Below, piece by piece: positions 33,473 to 43,409 of a stretch of DNA of 64,000 nucleotides (position 1 is the stretch's first letter; each line of letters begins with the position of its first letter). The stretch covers positions 2,232,001 through 2,296,000 of the forward strand of contig NZ_FNSN01000003.1 in the NCBI RefSeq assembly GCF_900105345.1, read 5' to 3'. This stretch comes from Arthrobacter woluwensis. GTDB lineage: Bacteria > Actinomycetota > Actinomycetes > Actinomycetales > Micrococcaceae. The position numbers were made by a program, and so were the translations under genes. A model generated the notes under the pieces. That model ran no database searches. It was not told the origin of the DNA and saw only the letters and a list, made by a program, of their open reading frames with translations.

Positions 33473-35050
33473 ATGAGCGCCCCACCGTATGGTCACGACG
33501 ACCCTTCAGGCCATCAGGCCCCCGGCCGGCAGCCGCATCCGGCGCCCGCGCCGGAGCCCTTCTTCGTCCCCGAGGACCAGCAGCTGAATCCCAGCTGGAT
33601 CGGCCGGGTGGATCCCGAGAGCTACACCCAGCCGGGAGCGAATTACGCCGGCCGGCCACCGCTGCAGCCGTCGGCGCCCCTGCAGTATCAGAATCAGTAC
33701 CAGGGCCAGCAGTTCCAGGGCCAACAGCCCTTCCAGCAACCCGCGCAGCCGCAGCCTTTCCAGCAGCCGTTCCAACAGCCTGCGCCCGGCCCTCAGGCGT
33801 GGCAGCAGAATCCGTCGCCGCAGGGTCAAGGACAGCAGTTCCCGCAGCAGGCTTATCCGGCCCAGCAGGCACAACCGGCACAGCCGGCCCCGGCCTGGCC
33901 CGCAGGGCCGCAGCAGTTCCAGGGCGCCTGGCAGCAGACGCCGATGGGCTGGACGTCTCCCCGCAGGCACCGGAACATCAACCCGGCCACACTCGCGCTC
34001 ATGATCATCGGCGGAGTCCTCGCCTTCCTCAGCCTCGTCCTCGTCCTGCCGCTGCTGCTGTCGAACGTCGGCGGACAGGGGTTCATTGGCGGCTTCTTCG
34101 CCTCCCTCATCCCCCTGGCGATCGTGCTCACTGCGGTGTACTTCATGGACCGCTGGGAACCCGAGCCCCGCAAGCTCCTGCTGTTCGCCCTGCTGTGGGG
34201 CGCCACGGTCGCCGTCGCCACCACCGTGGTGATCCAGCCGTTCTTCCTCCAGCTCGCCCCGCCGGATTCGACCAAGGCGGAGGTCCAGACCTTCCTGGCC
34301 ACGGTGGAGGCCCCGATCGTCGAGGAGTTCTCCAAGTCCCTCGGCCTGCTTTTGCTGGCGCTGCTGGCGCGGAAGTATTTCGACGGCCCGGTGGACGGGC
34401 TGGTCTACGCCTTCACCATCGCCGCGGGCTTCGCCTTCACAGAGAACATCCTCTACTTCGGCCGCATCTACTCCGCCGAAGAAGGCGCCGGTCAGACCTT
34501 CTGGACCATCGTGTTCCTCCGCGGCATCCTCTCCCCGTTCGCGCACGCCCTGTTCACCGGAGCCACCGGCCTGCTCATGGGCTTCGCCGCCCGCCGCTGG
34601 AACCGGGGACTGACCGTGGGGGCGTTCTTCGTCGGACTGCTGCCGGCCATGTTCCTGCATCACCAGTGGAACAGCATGGGCCAGGACTTCCTGTGGCTCT
34701 ACATCGTCATCCAGATGCCGCTCTTCTTCCTGGCGGTCCTGGGCTTCATCTTCCTGCGGGTCGCGGAGGCCAAGCTGACCCGTGCGCGGCTCAGCGAGTA
34801 CGCCGCGGCCGGCTGGCTCACCTGGCCGGAAGTGGGGCTCTTCGCCACGGGCCAGGGACGCCGGGCGGCCAAGCGCTGGGCTTCGCAGTTCGGCCGCCAG
34901 AAGACCATGCACGAGCTCATCCGCACCGCGACGGCCCTCGCCTACACCCGCCAGCGGATCCTCACCGGACGGGACCTCCCCCGGCTTCAGCAGGACGAGC
35001 ACCGGCTCCTCGAACGCCTCGGCCAGCTGCGGTCCATGGTGACCGCCTGA
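33473..35050 (+). CDS. PrsW-family intramembrane metalloprotease
   Basis: A 525-residue membrane protein. Residues 1-165 are Gln/Pro-rich low complexity (repeats of QQPFQQP and QFQGQQ type), predicted disordered. Residues 170-450 hold about eight membrane helices. The protease signatures are present: EEFSK at 284-288, FTEN at 322-325, the helix with FAHALFTG (His358) and LHHQWN (395-400), likely zinc/catalytic residues. The C-terminal 75 residues are basic and cytoplasmic. ATG 33473 is preceded by GGAGAA. PrsW cleaves anti-sigma factors in Bacillus; no sigma or anti-sigma gene is nearby, so the substrate is unknown. Confidence 0.92.
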   Translation: MSAPPYGHDDPSGHQAPGRQPHPAPAPEPFFVPEDQQLNPSWIGRVDPESYTQPGANYAGRPPLQPSAPLQYQNQYQGQQFQGQQPFQQPAQPQPFQQPFQQPAPGPQAWQQNPSPQGQGQQFPQQAYPAQQAQPAQPAPAWPAGPQQFQGAWQQTPMGWTSPRRHRNINPATLALMIIGGVLAFLSLVLVLPLLLSNVGGQGFIGGFFASLIPLAIVLTAVYFMDRWEPEPRKLLLFALLWGATVAVATTVVIQPFFLQLAPPDSTKAEVQTFLATVEAPIVEEFSKSLGLLLLALLARKYFDGPVDGLVYAFTIAAGFAFTENILYFGRIYSAEEGAGQTFWTIVFLRGILSPFAHALFTGATGLLMGFAARRWNRGLTVGAFFVGLLPAMFLHHQWNSMGQDFLWLYIVIQMPLFFLAVLGFIFLRVAEAKLTRARLSEYAAAGWLTWPEVGLFATGQGRRAAKRWASQFGRQKTMHELIRTATALAYTRQRILTGRDLPRLQQDEHRLLERLGQLRSMVTA

Positions 35051-35093
35051 GGCTTCCGCGAACGGAGACCTCCGGGACCTCTGTTCTCCGCGA

Positions 35094-35141
35094 ACGACGA
35101 CGGCGGCCCGCCCCGGAAAGGGGGCGGGCCGCCGTCGTCGT
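35094..35141. terminator. Bidirectional terminator between prsW-like gene and nusB
   Basis: A perfect 21-bp stem (35094-35114 with 35121-35141) around a GGAAAG loop, midway between two convergent genes. There is no U-tract, as is usual for GC-rich actinobacteria. Confidence 0.9.
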
Positions 35142-35187
35142 GCCATACCGGCCGGCTCACGCTGAGCGCTGGGTCCCTCTGCGGGGA

Positions 35188-35598
35188 TCAGGCGAGCAGC
35201 GTGGGCTTGAGCTCCTTCAAACGGCCGAGCAGGCCGTTGATGAACGCGGGTGAGTCGTCCGTGGACAGGGTCTTGGCGAGGCTCACGGCCTCGCTCACGG
35301 CCACGCTGTCCGGCACGTCCTCGTTGTAGAGCAGTTCCCAGGTCCCGATGCGGAGGATGATCCGGTCTACATTGGGCATGCGCTCCAGGGTCCAGCCCTG
35401 GGCGTAGGTGGTCAGGAACTCGTCGATGGTCTCCTGCAGCGACACCACACCTTCGACCACTTCCACCGTGTAGGGGTTGATGATCTGGTCGGTGTGCTCA
35501 CGCCGTTCCTTGATGACGGAGAACGGGGTGACCTGACGCTGCTCGGCTTCGAACAGGATGTCGAGTGCCCGGTTGCGGGCCTTGCCGCGGGCGCTCAC
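35188..35598 (-). CDS. nusB: Transcription antitermination factor NusB
   Basis: A 136-residue all-helical RNA-binding protein that pairs with S10 (NusE) on boxA to prevent termination in rRNA operons. The N-terminus ARGKARNRALDILFEAEQR and the C-terminal half with RIGTWELLYNEDVPDSVAVSEA are typical. The start (GTG 35598) shares its first base with the last base of the efp stop (TAGTG), indicating coupling. Last gene of the aro-efp-nusB strand run. Confidence 0.97.
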   Translation of the reverse strand: MSARGKARNRALDILFEAEQRQVTPFSVIKERREHTDQIINPYTVEVVEGVVSLQETIDEFLTTYAQGWTLERMPNVDRIILRIGTWELLYNEDVPDSVAVSEAVSLAKTLSTDDSPAFINGLLGRLKELKPTLLA

Positions 35599-36161
35599 TA
35601 GTCGGTGACCCGGCCCAGGTAGCTGCCGTCGCGGGTGTCGACCTTGACGCGCGTGCCCTGCTCGAGGAACAGCGGGACCTGGATCTCGTAGCCGGTCTCC
35701 ACGGTGGCGGGCTTGGTGCCGGCGGAGGAACGGTCACCCTGCAGGCCGGGCTCGGTGTAGGTGATCTCGAGGACGACGCTGGCCGGCATTTCGAGGTACA
35801 GCGGCGAACCGTCGTGCATGGCGATGATGACCTGCTGGTTCTCCAGCATGAAGTTCTTCGCGTTGCCGACGACCTCCGGGGTCACGGTGAGCTGGTCGTA
35901 GTCCTGCACGTCCATGAAGACGTAGTCGGCGCCGTCCTGGTACAGGTAGGTGTAATCGCGGCGGTCGACCGTGGCGGTCTCGATCTTGGCGCCGGCGTTG
36001 AAGGTCTTGTCCACGACCTTGCCGGAGAGCACATTGCGGAGCTTGGTGCGCACGAACGCGCCGCCCTTGCCCGGCTTCACGTGCTGGAACTCGATGACGT
36101 TCCAGAGGTTGCCCTCCAGCTTGAGGACGGTGCCGTTCTTGATGTCGTTCGTAGTTGCCAC
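35598..36161 (-). CDS. efp: Elongation factor P
   Basis: Relieves ribosome stalling at polyproline. 187 residues, three beta domains. The tip of domain I is [15 protein letters not shown], where Lys32 reaches the peptidyl-transferase centre. The PGKGGAF loop is that of actinobacterial EF-Ps reported to work without beta-lysylation, and no epmA/epmB gene is seen here. GTG 36161 follows GGGAGAGAGG; a longer upstream frame is unsupported. Confidence 0.97.
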   Translation of the reverse strand: MATTNDIKNGTVLKLEGNLWNVIEFQHVKPGKGGAFVRTKLRNVLSGKVVDKTFNAGAKIETATVDRRDYTYLYQDGADYVFMDVQDYDQLTVTPEVVGNAKNFMLENQQVIIAMHDGSPLYLEMPASVVLEITYTEPGLQGDRSSAGTKPATVETGYEIQVPLFLEQGTRVKVDTRDGSYLGRVTD

Positions 36162-36291
36162 TGCAGCCTCTCTCCCGATGCGGACTGTCCGGGGCCCTGA
36201 GGGCGCGAACAGCCATGTAGTTGTCAAAAAACCGAGATCCAGTCTACCGTGTCCGGCGGACTGCCCGGAAAACGGGCCGAAGGGCCGTGTG

Positions 36292-38476
<2,185 letters not shown>

Positions 38477-38505
38477 GTGGGGCTCCCTGTGTTTCAGTTG
38501 CCGTA

Positions 38506-39705
38506 TCAGTGGCCGGAGGAGCTGAGCTCCTCCGGGATGGCTGCCAGGTAGTTCTGGAGGTTGCGGCGGGTCTCGGCCACCGAGTCGCCGCCGAACTTCT
38601 CCAGCATGGCCTCGGCGAGGACCAGGGCCACCATGGCCTCGGCGACGACGCCGGCCGCGGGCACGGCACAGACGTCCGAGCGCTGGTGGTGGGCCTTCGC
38701 CGCTTCGCCCGTCGTGACGTCCACGGTCTGGAGGGCGCGGGGCACGGTGGCGATCGGCTTCATGGCGGCGCGGACGCGCAGCACGGTCCCGATGCTCATG
38801 CCGCCTTCGATGCCGCCGGCGCGGTTGCTCAGGCGGGAGATCTCGCCGTTCTCGTCCTTGACCATCTCGTCATGCGCAGCGGAGCCACGTCGGGCCGCCG
38901 TGGCGAAGCCGTCGCCGACCTCCACGCCCTTGATGGCCTGGATGCCCATGAGCGCGGACGCCAGGCGGGCGTCCAGGCGACGGTCCCAGTGCACGTAGCT
39001 GCCGAGTCCCGGGGGAAGCCCGTAGGCGAGGACCTCGACGACACCGCCGAGGGTCTCGCCCTCCTTGTGAGCGGCATCCACCTCGGCCACCATGGCGTCC
39101 GAGGTCTCGCGGTCGAAGCAGCGCAGCGGATCGGCGTCGAGGGCGATCAGATCCGACGGCGCGGGCAGCGGCGTGCCCTCCGGCACGGCGACGGTCCCCA
39201 CCGCGGTGGTGTGGCTGATGAGCTCCACGCCGAGCTGGCGGAGGAACTTCGCGGCCACGGTGCCGAGGGCGACGCGGGTGGCCGTCTCGCGGGCGCTGGC
39301 GCGCTCCAGGACGGGGCGGGCCTCCGGGAAGCCGTACTTCTGCATGCCGGTGAAGTCGGCGTGACCCGGACGCGGCCGCGTCAGAGGAGCGTTGCGGGCC
39401 GAGTTCGCCAGCTCCTCCGGATCCACGGGATCTGCGGACATGACGCGCTCCCACTTGGGCCATTCGGTGTTGCCCACCTCGATGGCCACGGGGCCGCCCT
39501 GAGTCAGGCCGTGCCGGACACCACCGATGATGGTGACCTCATCCTGCTCGAACTTCATCCGGGCGCCGCGGCCATAGCCGAGACGGCGCCGGGCGAGGGC
39601 GTCACGGACGTCCTCACTCGACAGTTCGACGCCTGCCGGGACGCCTTCGACGATCCCGACAAGCGCGGGGCCATGAGACTCACCAGCGGTTAACCAACGA
39701 AACAT
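38506..39705 (-). CDS. aroC: Chorismate synthase
   Basis: Makes chorismate from EPSP using reduced FMN. 399 residues. Signatures are [49 protein letters not shown] and [20 protein letters not shown]. The conserved FMN and substrate residues (His in ESHG, Arg in GRGARM) are kept. It leads the aroC-aroK-aroB-TPR run and follows aroE, all on the minus strand. Confidence 0.98.
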   Translation of the reverse strand: MFRWLTAGESHGPALVGIVEGVPAGVELSSEDVRDALARRRLGYGRGARMKFEQDEVTIIGGVRHGLTQGGPVAIEVGNTEWPKWERVMSADPVDPEELANSARNAPLTRPRPGHADFTGMQKYGFPEARPVLERASARETATRVALGTVAAKFLRQLGVELISHTTAVGTVAVPEGTPLPAPSDLIALDADPLRCFDRETSDAMVAEVDAAHKEGETLGGVVEVLAYGLPPGLGSYVHWDRRLDARLASALMGIQAIKGVEVGDGFATAARRGSAAHDEMVKDENGEISRLSNRAGGIEGGMSIGTVLRVRAAMKPIATVPRALQTVDVTTGEAAKAHHQRSDVCAVPAAGVVAEAMVALVLAEAMLEKFGGDSVAETRRNLQNYLAAIPEELSSSGH

Positions 39706-39733
39706 ATGTCCATCCTGCCATGCTTGTGTCCGG

Positions 39734-40645
39734 TCACCCGCGTCGGGGTGCGTTCACTGCGTCACACATCGCGTCAATGACGCGAGGGGCCTTCTCGGGC
39801 CCGTTTCCGGTAAAGAGAAGCACTTGTTCGACCGCCTGGTAGAGCAGCATCTCCAGGCCCGGCACCACCGTCCCGCCCCGGGCGGACCACGCGGACGCCA
39901 GGGCGCTGGGCCACGGCTCGTAGGCGACGTCCAGCAGCACGGGCGGCACGTCACCGGACGATGCGGCACTCCCCTGCGCCGCCAGCTGAGCCGCCAGGCC
40001 GTCCGCGGCGCGCGGCGGCAGCGTCGAGATCACGACGTCGTACTCCGCCAGGCTGCCGGTCGCCGAGTCATAGGGCAGGAGACTGAGCCGCACCCCGCTC
40101 GCGTCTGCGGCGCCGAACGCCTCCGCCGCACGGCTCTCGTCCCGTGCGAAGAGGACCACGTCGCGGTGGCCCAGACGGGACAGGGCCGTGATCGCGGCCG
40201 CCGAGGTCCCGCCGGCGCCCAGAATCGCCGCGCGGCGTCCGAGGGTGACCCCGTCGCCGGGCACACCGTGGAGGGTCGGCAGGCCCGCCGCGTTCCGGAG
40301 GGCGTTCACGATGCCCGTGACATCCGTGTTGTGGCCCGTGAGACGGATGGCGCCGTCGACGCCGGTCTCGATGACCACGGTGTTCAGCACCCCGAGTTCG
40401 GCGGCCGCGCCCACGCACTCGTCCACTTCCGAGACCATCGCCCTTTTGAGCGGCATGGTGACGGACAGACCGCACCAGGCCGGCTCGCGGCGCACTCCGG
40501 CCATGAAGGCGGCCAGTTCCGGCTCGTCCACATCCACCGCGGTGTATTCGGCATCGAATCCGAGCACACGGTACGCCGCGTTGTGCAGCGCGGGCGACTT
40601 CGAGTGGGAGATGGGATGCCCGAGGACCGCGGCCCTGCGCATCAT
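39734..40645 (-). CDS. aroE: Shikimate dehydrogenase
   Basis: NADPH-dependent reduction of 3-dehydroshikimate. About 303 residues. Shikimate site: [19 protein letters not shown]; catalytic region: [12 protein letters not shown] (Lys) and GHNTDVTGI (Asp); NADP-binding: [19 protein letters not shown]. Two adjacent ATGs occur (40645 and 40642); the first overlaps the mltG stop by 4 nt (ATGATG). Immediately downstream of mltG, as in other actinobacteria. Confidence 0.96.
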   Translation of the reverse strand: MMRRAAVLGHPISHSKSPALHNAAYRVLGFDAEYTAVDVDEPELAAFMAGVRREPAWCGLSVTMPLKRAMVSEVDECVGAAAELGVLNTVVIETGVDGAIRLTGHNTDVTGIVNALRNAAGLPTLHGVPGDGVTLGRRAAILGAGGTSAAAITALSRLGHRDVVLFARDESRAAEAFGAADASGVRLSLLPYDSATGSLAEYDVVISTLPPRAADGLAAQLAAQGSAASSGDVPPVLLDVAYEPWPSALASAWSARGGTVVPGLEMLLYQAVEQVLLFTGNGPEKAPRVIDAMCDAVNAPRRG

Positions 40646-42858
40646 TGGCAACGTCCTGCGTTGGCGCTGCACCACTCCTGGTAGAGCGCCACATTGCGAT
40701 TGTGCTCGTCCAGGGTCTTGGCGAAGCGGGTCTCCCCCGTGTCCAGGTTGATCGTGACCCAGAACAGGTAATCGGACGCCTTCGGATGGGCTGCCGCATC
40801 GATCGCCAGCTTGCCCGGGGAACCGATGGGACCCACCGGAAGTCCGGGGTTCGCATAGGTGTTGTACGGGTTGCTCTTGTCCTGCTTCTCCGCCGGCGTG
40901 AGCTCGTAGCTCTTCCGGCCGAGTCCATAGGTCACGGTGGCGTCCGACTGGATGAAACCGACCGTCTGCGCGTTGTGCTTCAGGCGGTTCATCACGGCCC
41001 CGGCCACGGTCGGGTAGTCGGCGCGTCCGGCCTCGGCCTGGACGATCGAGGCGATGGTCAGCATGCGGTACTGCTCGTCCGGATCGGTCACGCCCTGAGC
41101 CTTGAGCTCGTCCTGCGTGGCCTTGACGAGCTGTCCGAGAACCTGCTTCGCGGTGCTGCCCAGGGCGAAGCGGTACTCGCCGGGGAACAGGTAGCCTTCC
41201 AGGTTCTTGGCCTTCGAGGACACGCCGAACTGCGCCGGCGCATCGGCGAGCTTCTTCAGGTCCGCGATCTCCAGGCCGGTGCCCTTGGCGATCGCGTCGA
41301 GGGACTCATTGAGCCGCAGGCCCGCCGACAGCGGGACGTAGGACACCTTGTCGTTGCCGCTCGCGGCGAAGACGCTGACGGCGTCCGCTGACTTCATCTC
41401 CTTGCGGAAGGTGTACTTGCCCGGGGACAGCGTGACGCCCGACTCGCCGAACGCCTTGATGAACGTCCCCGCGTCGGCCACGACCCCCTCCTCCTTGAGG
41501 GAATTGGCCACCTGGGTGACGGATGAACCCTGCGCGACCTCGACGGACACGGAACCCGTTCCGGGGCCCGGGTAGTCGGTCACGCGGCCCCAGCCGAGGC
41601 TCGGCCCGATGAACTGGAACGCGGCGAATGCTCCGCCGGCCACGAGCAGGAAGGACAGGAGGACGGCCACCCAGCCACGCACGCGCCGGTGCTTGCGGGG
41701 GCTCGCCACCTCCTCCTGGAACGCGGTCTTGACGGGCGCTTCCTCGTCATGACCGGGCTCGGACGAGTGGATGAAGTGAAAACTGTGCGCCGCGGCGGCC
41801 TCGTGCTGGCCGTGGTGCTGGGACTCGACGTCCTCAGCGGTGGACGCCTCCACCGTGTCCGCAGGCGCTTCCGCCCGACCGCCCGGCGTGCCGGTGGGCC
41901 GGTGCCCGTGGGCCAAGGGGTGGAGCCGGGTGTGCGTCGGCTCCGGGTAGAAATGCTGAGCGTGCGCCGTGGCGGGGACGGGCGCGATCCGGGAACCCGG
42001 GGCGGCCTCCGCGCGGCCGTGGCCGCCCTCGGTGGACGACGACGCCGCCCGGCTCTCGGCGTCGGCCGCCGGCTCGGTGGCACGGGCGCTCTCCTGCGGG
42101 AGGTCGCGGGAGAGCGCGGCTTTCGCCTTCGCGGCCAGAGCGCTCTCGGTGGCGGCCTTGTCCGCCTGAATCTTGTCGGCTTCAACCTTGTCGGCCTGGA
42201 GCTTCTCGGCGCGAGCCCTCTCCGCGGCAGCCTTGTCGGCCTGGAGCTTGTCCGCCTGGAGCTTCTCGGCGCGAACCTTCTCCGCCCGTGCCCGCTCGGC
42301 CGCTGCCCGCTCCGCTTCGGCTCGTTCAGCAGCCGCCTTTTCAGCGGCCTTCTCCGCCTGGGCTTTCGCCGCAGCGATCCGCGCGGCGGCAGCCTTCTCG
42401 GCAGCGGCCCGTTCAGCCTGGGCCTTCTCTTCCGCGGCGCGCTCGAGACGCGCCTTCTCGGCCTGCACCTTCTCGGCAGCCGCACGCTCCGCGGCGATCC
42501 GTTCGGCCTCGGCCTTTTCGGTCCGGGCCCGCTCCGCGGCGGCGACACGCTCGGACACGATGCGCTCCGCCCGCGCCTGTTCGGCGGCGGCCTTCTCGGC
42601 AGCCGCACGCTCGGCGGCCGCCTGGTCGTCTACGGGCGTGCCGTCCTGGCGCGGCGAGGAGTCGCGTCGTCGCGGCAGCTCGTCCTGCTCCTGGTCAAAG
42701 GGAGCTGCGGCCCGCGCGGCACGCTCCTGTTCCTCGCGCTGGGCGAGGAGACGTTCCCGCGCGCGGAGTTCCCGCCGGGTCAGCGGCATGCCCTCCGCGG
42801 CCATAGGACCGTCAGCCCGGGACGGCATGTCACCAGGCTCTTTGTTGTCCGTGCTCAC
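40642..42858 (-). CDS. mltG: Endolytic murein transglycosylase MltG with long Ala/Glu/Lys helix
   Basis: Membrane enzyme that cuts nascent glycan strands. 738 residues; family members are usually about 340-400 plus variable N-termini. The cytoplasmic region 1-385 includes a highly charged segment at about 80-255 made of degenerate A-E-K/R repeats (for example AEKLQADK several times), predicted as one long coiled coil or single helix. One membrane helix (~393-415) precedes the external YceG domain with VEVAQGSSVTQVANSLKEEG (LysM-like part) and IASIVQAEAGRADYPTVAG, which holds the catalytic Glu, and AVMNRL. Between ruvX and aroE with 4-nt overlaps at both ends. Confidence 0.94.
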   Translation of the reverse strand: MSTDNKEPGDMPSRADGPMAAEGMPLTRRELRARERLLAQREEQERAARAAAPFDQEQDELPRRRDSSPRQDGTPVDDQAAAERAAAEKAAAEQARAERIVSERVAAAERARTEKAEAERIAAERAAAEKVQAEKARLERAAEEKAQAERAAAEKAAAARIAAAKAQAEKAAEKAAAERAEAERAAAERARAEKVRAEKLQADKLQADKAAAERARAEKLQADKVEADKIQADKAATESALAAKAKAALSRDLPQESARATEPAADAESRAASSSTEGGHGRAEAAPGSRIAPVPATAHAQHFYPEPTHTRLHPLAHGHRPTGTPGGRAEAPADTVEASTAEDVESQHHGQHEAAAAHSFHFIHSSEPGHDEEAPVKTAFQEEVASPRKHRRVRGWVAVLLSFLLVAGGAFAAFQFIGPSLGWGRVTDYPGPGTGSVSVEVAQGSSVTQVANSLKEEGVVADAGTFIKAFGESGVTLSPGKYTFRKEMKSADAVSVFAASGNDKVSYVPLSAGLRLNESLDAIAKGTGLEIADLKKLADAPAQFGVSSKAKNLEGYLFPGEYRFALGSTAKQVLGQLVKATQDELKAQGVTDPDEQYRMLTIASIVQAEAGRADYPTVAGAVMNRLKHNAQTVGFIQSDATVTYGLGRKSYELTPAEKQDKSNPYNTYANPGLPVGPIGSPGKLAIDAAAHPKASDYLFWVTINLDTGETRFAKTLDEHNRNVALYQEWCSANAGRCQ

Positions 42859-43403
42859 GTACGGGTGCCTCCATCACTTTCCTCGCGGGTGGCGGAATGG
42901 GCGCGCACCGGCGTCCCCACTTCAGGTCCTTGGCGTTTCTGCATGTCAAGCGCATGCTGGAGGATGTTCACCGCCGCCACCTGATCCACCACTTTACGAT
43001 GTTCACGGCCGTCCATTCCAGCTTCGCGAAGCGTCCGGTGCGCCGTGACGGTGGTCAGACGCTCGTCGAGCATCGCCACGGAACACTCCACAGAGGCTTC
43101 CTGGAGCCGGTCGGCGAGGATCTGAGCGTAGTCCAGCGCCATCTGCGTGGACTGGCTCTCCCCGCCGCGCAACGTGCGCGGCAGGCCGACGAAGGCCCAG
43201 CGCACCTGGCGCTCGACGATCTGCCGGACGATCACCGTGATGTCCGAGTTCTTCTTGCTGTCACGCTGCAAGGTCTTGAAGGGGGTGGCCAGGATCCCGT
43301 CCGGATCGCTGACGGCCACCCCGACCCTCACCAGGCCGACGTCGATCCCCAGGCGGACGCCCCGAGGAGCGTCCGCCGGGGACGTCTGTGCATGGTCTTC
43401 CAT
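42855..43403 (-). CDS. ruvX: Holliday junction resolvase-like nuclease (YqgF/RuvX)
   Basis: A 182-residue RNase H-like fold protein involved in rRNA 5'-end processing in E. coli and sometimes called RuvX. RLGIDVGLVRVGVAVSDPDG carries the first catalytic Asp, VGLPRTLRGGESQS is the central motif, LDERLTTVTAHRTLREAG has the Asp-Glu pair, and VDQVAAVNILQHAL supplies the last Asp. Located between alaS (6-nt gap) and mltG (4-nt overlap), the common alaS-ruvX-mltG order. Confidence 0.96.
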   Translation of the reverse strand: MEDHAQTSPADAPRGVRLGIDVGLVRVGVAVSDPDGILATPFKTLQRDSKKNSDITVIVRQIVERQVRWAFVGLPRTLRGGESQSTQMALDYAQILADRLQEASVECSVAMLDERLTTVTAHRTLREAGMDGREHRKVVDQVAAVNILQHALDMQKRQGPEVGTPVRAHSATREESDGGTRT

Positions 43404-43409
43404 CCCTGC

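Noticed and set aside
40384-40569. Small minus-strand frame inside aroE
   Set aside because: A shadow of aroE in another frame with no ribosome site.
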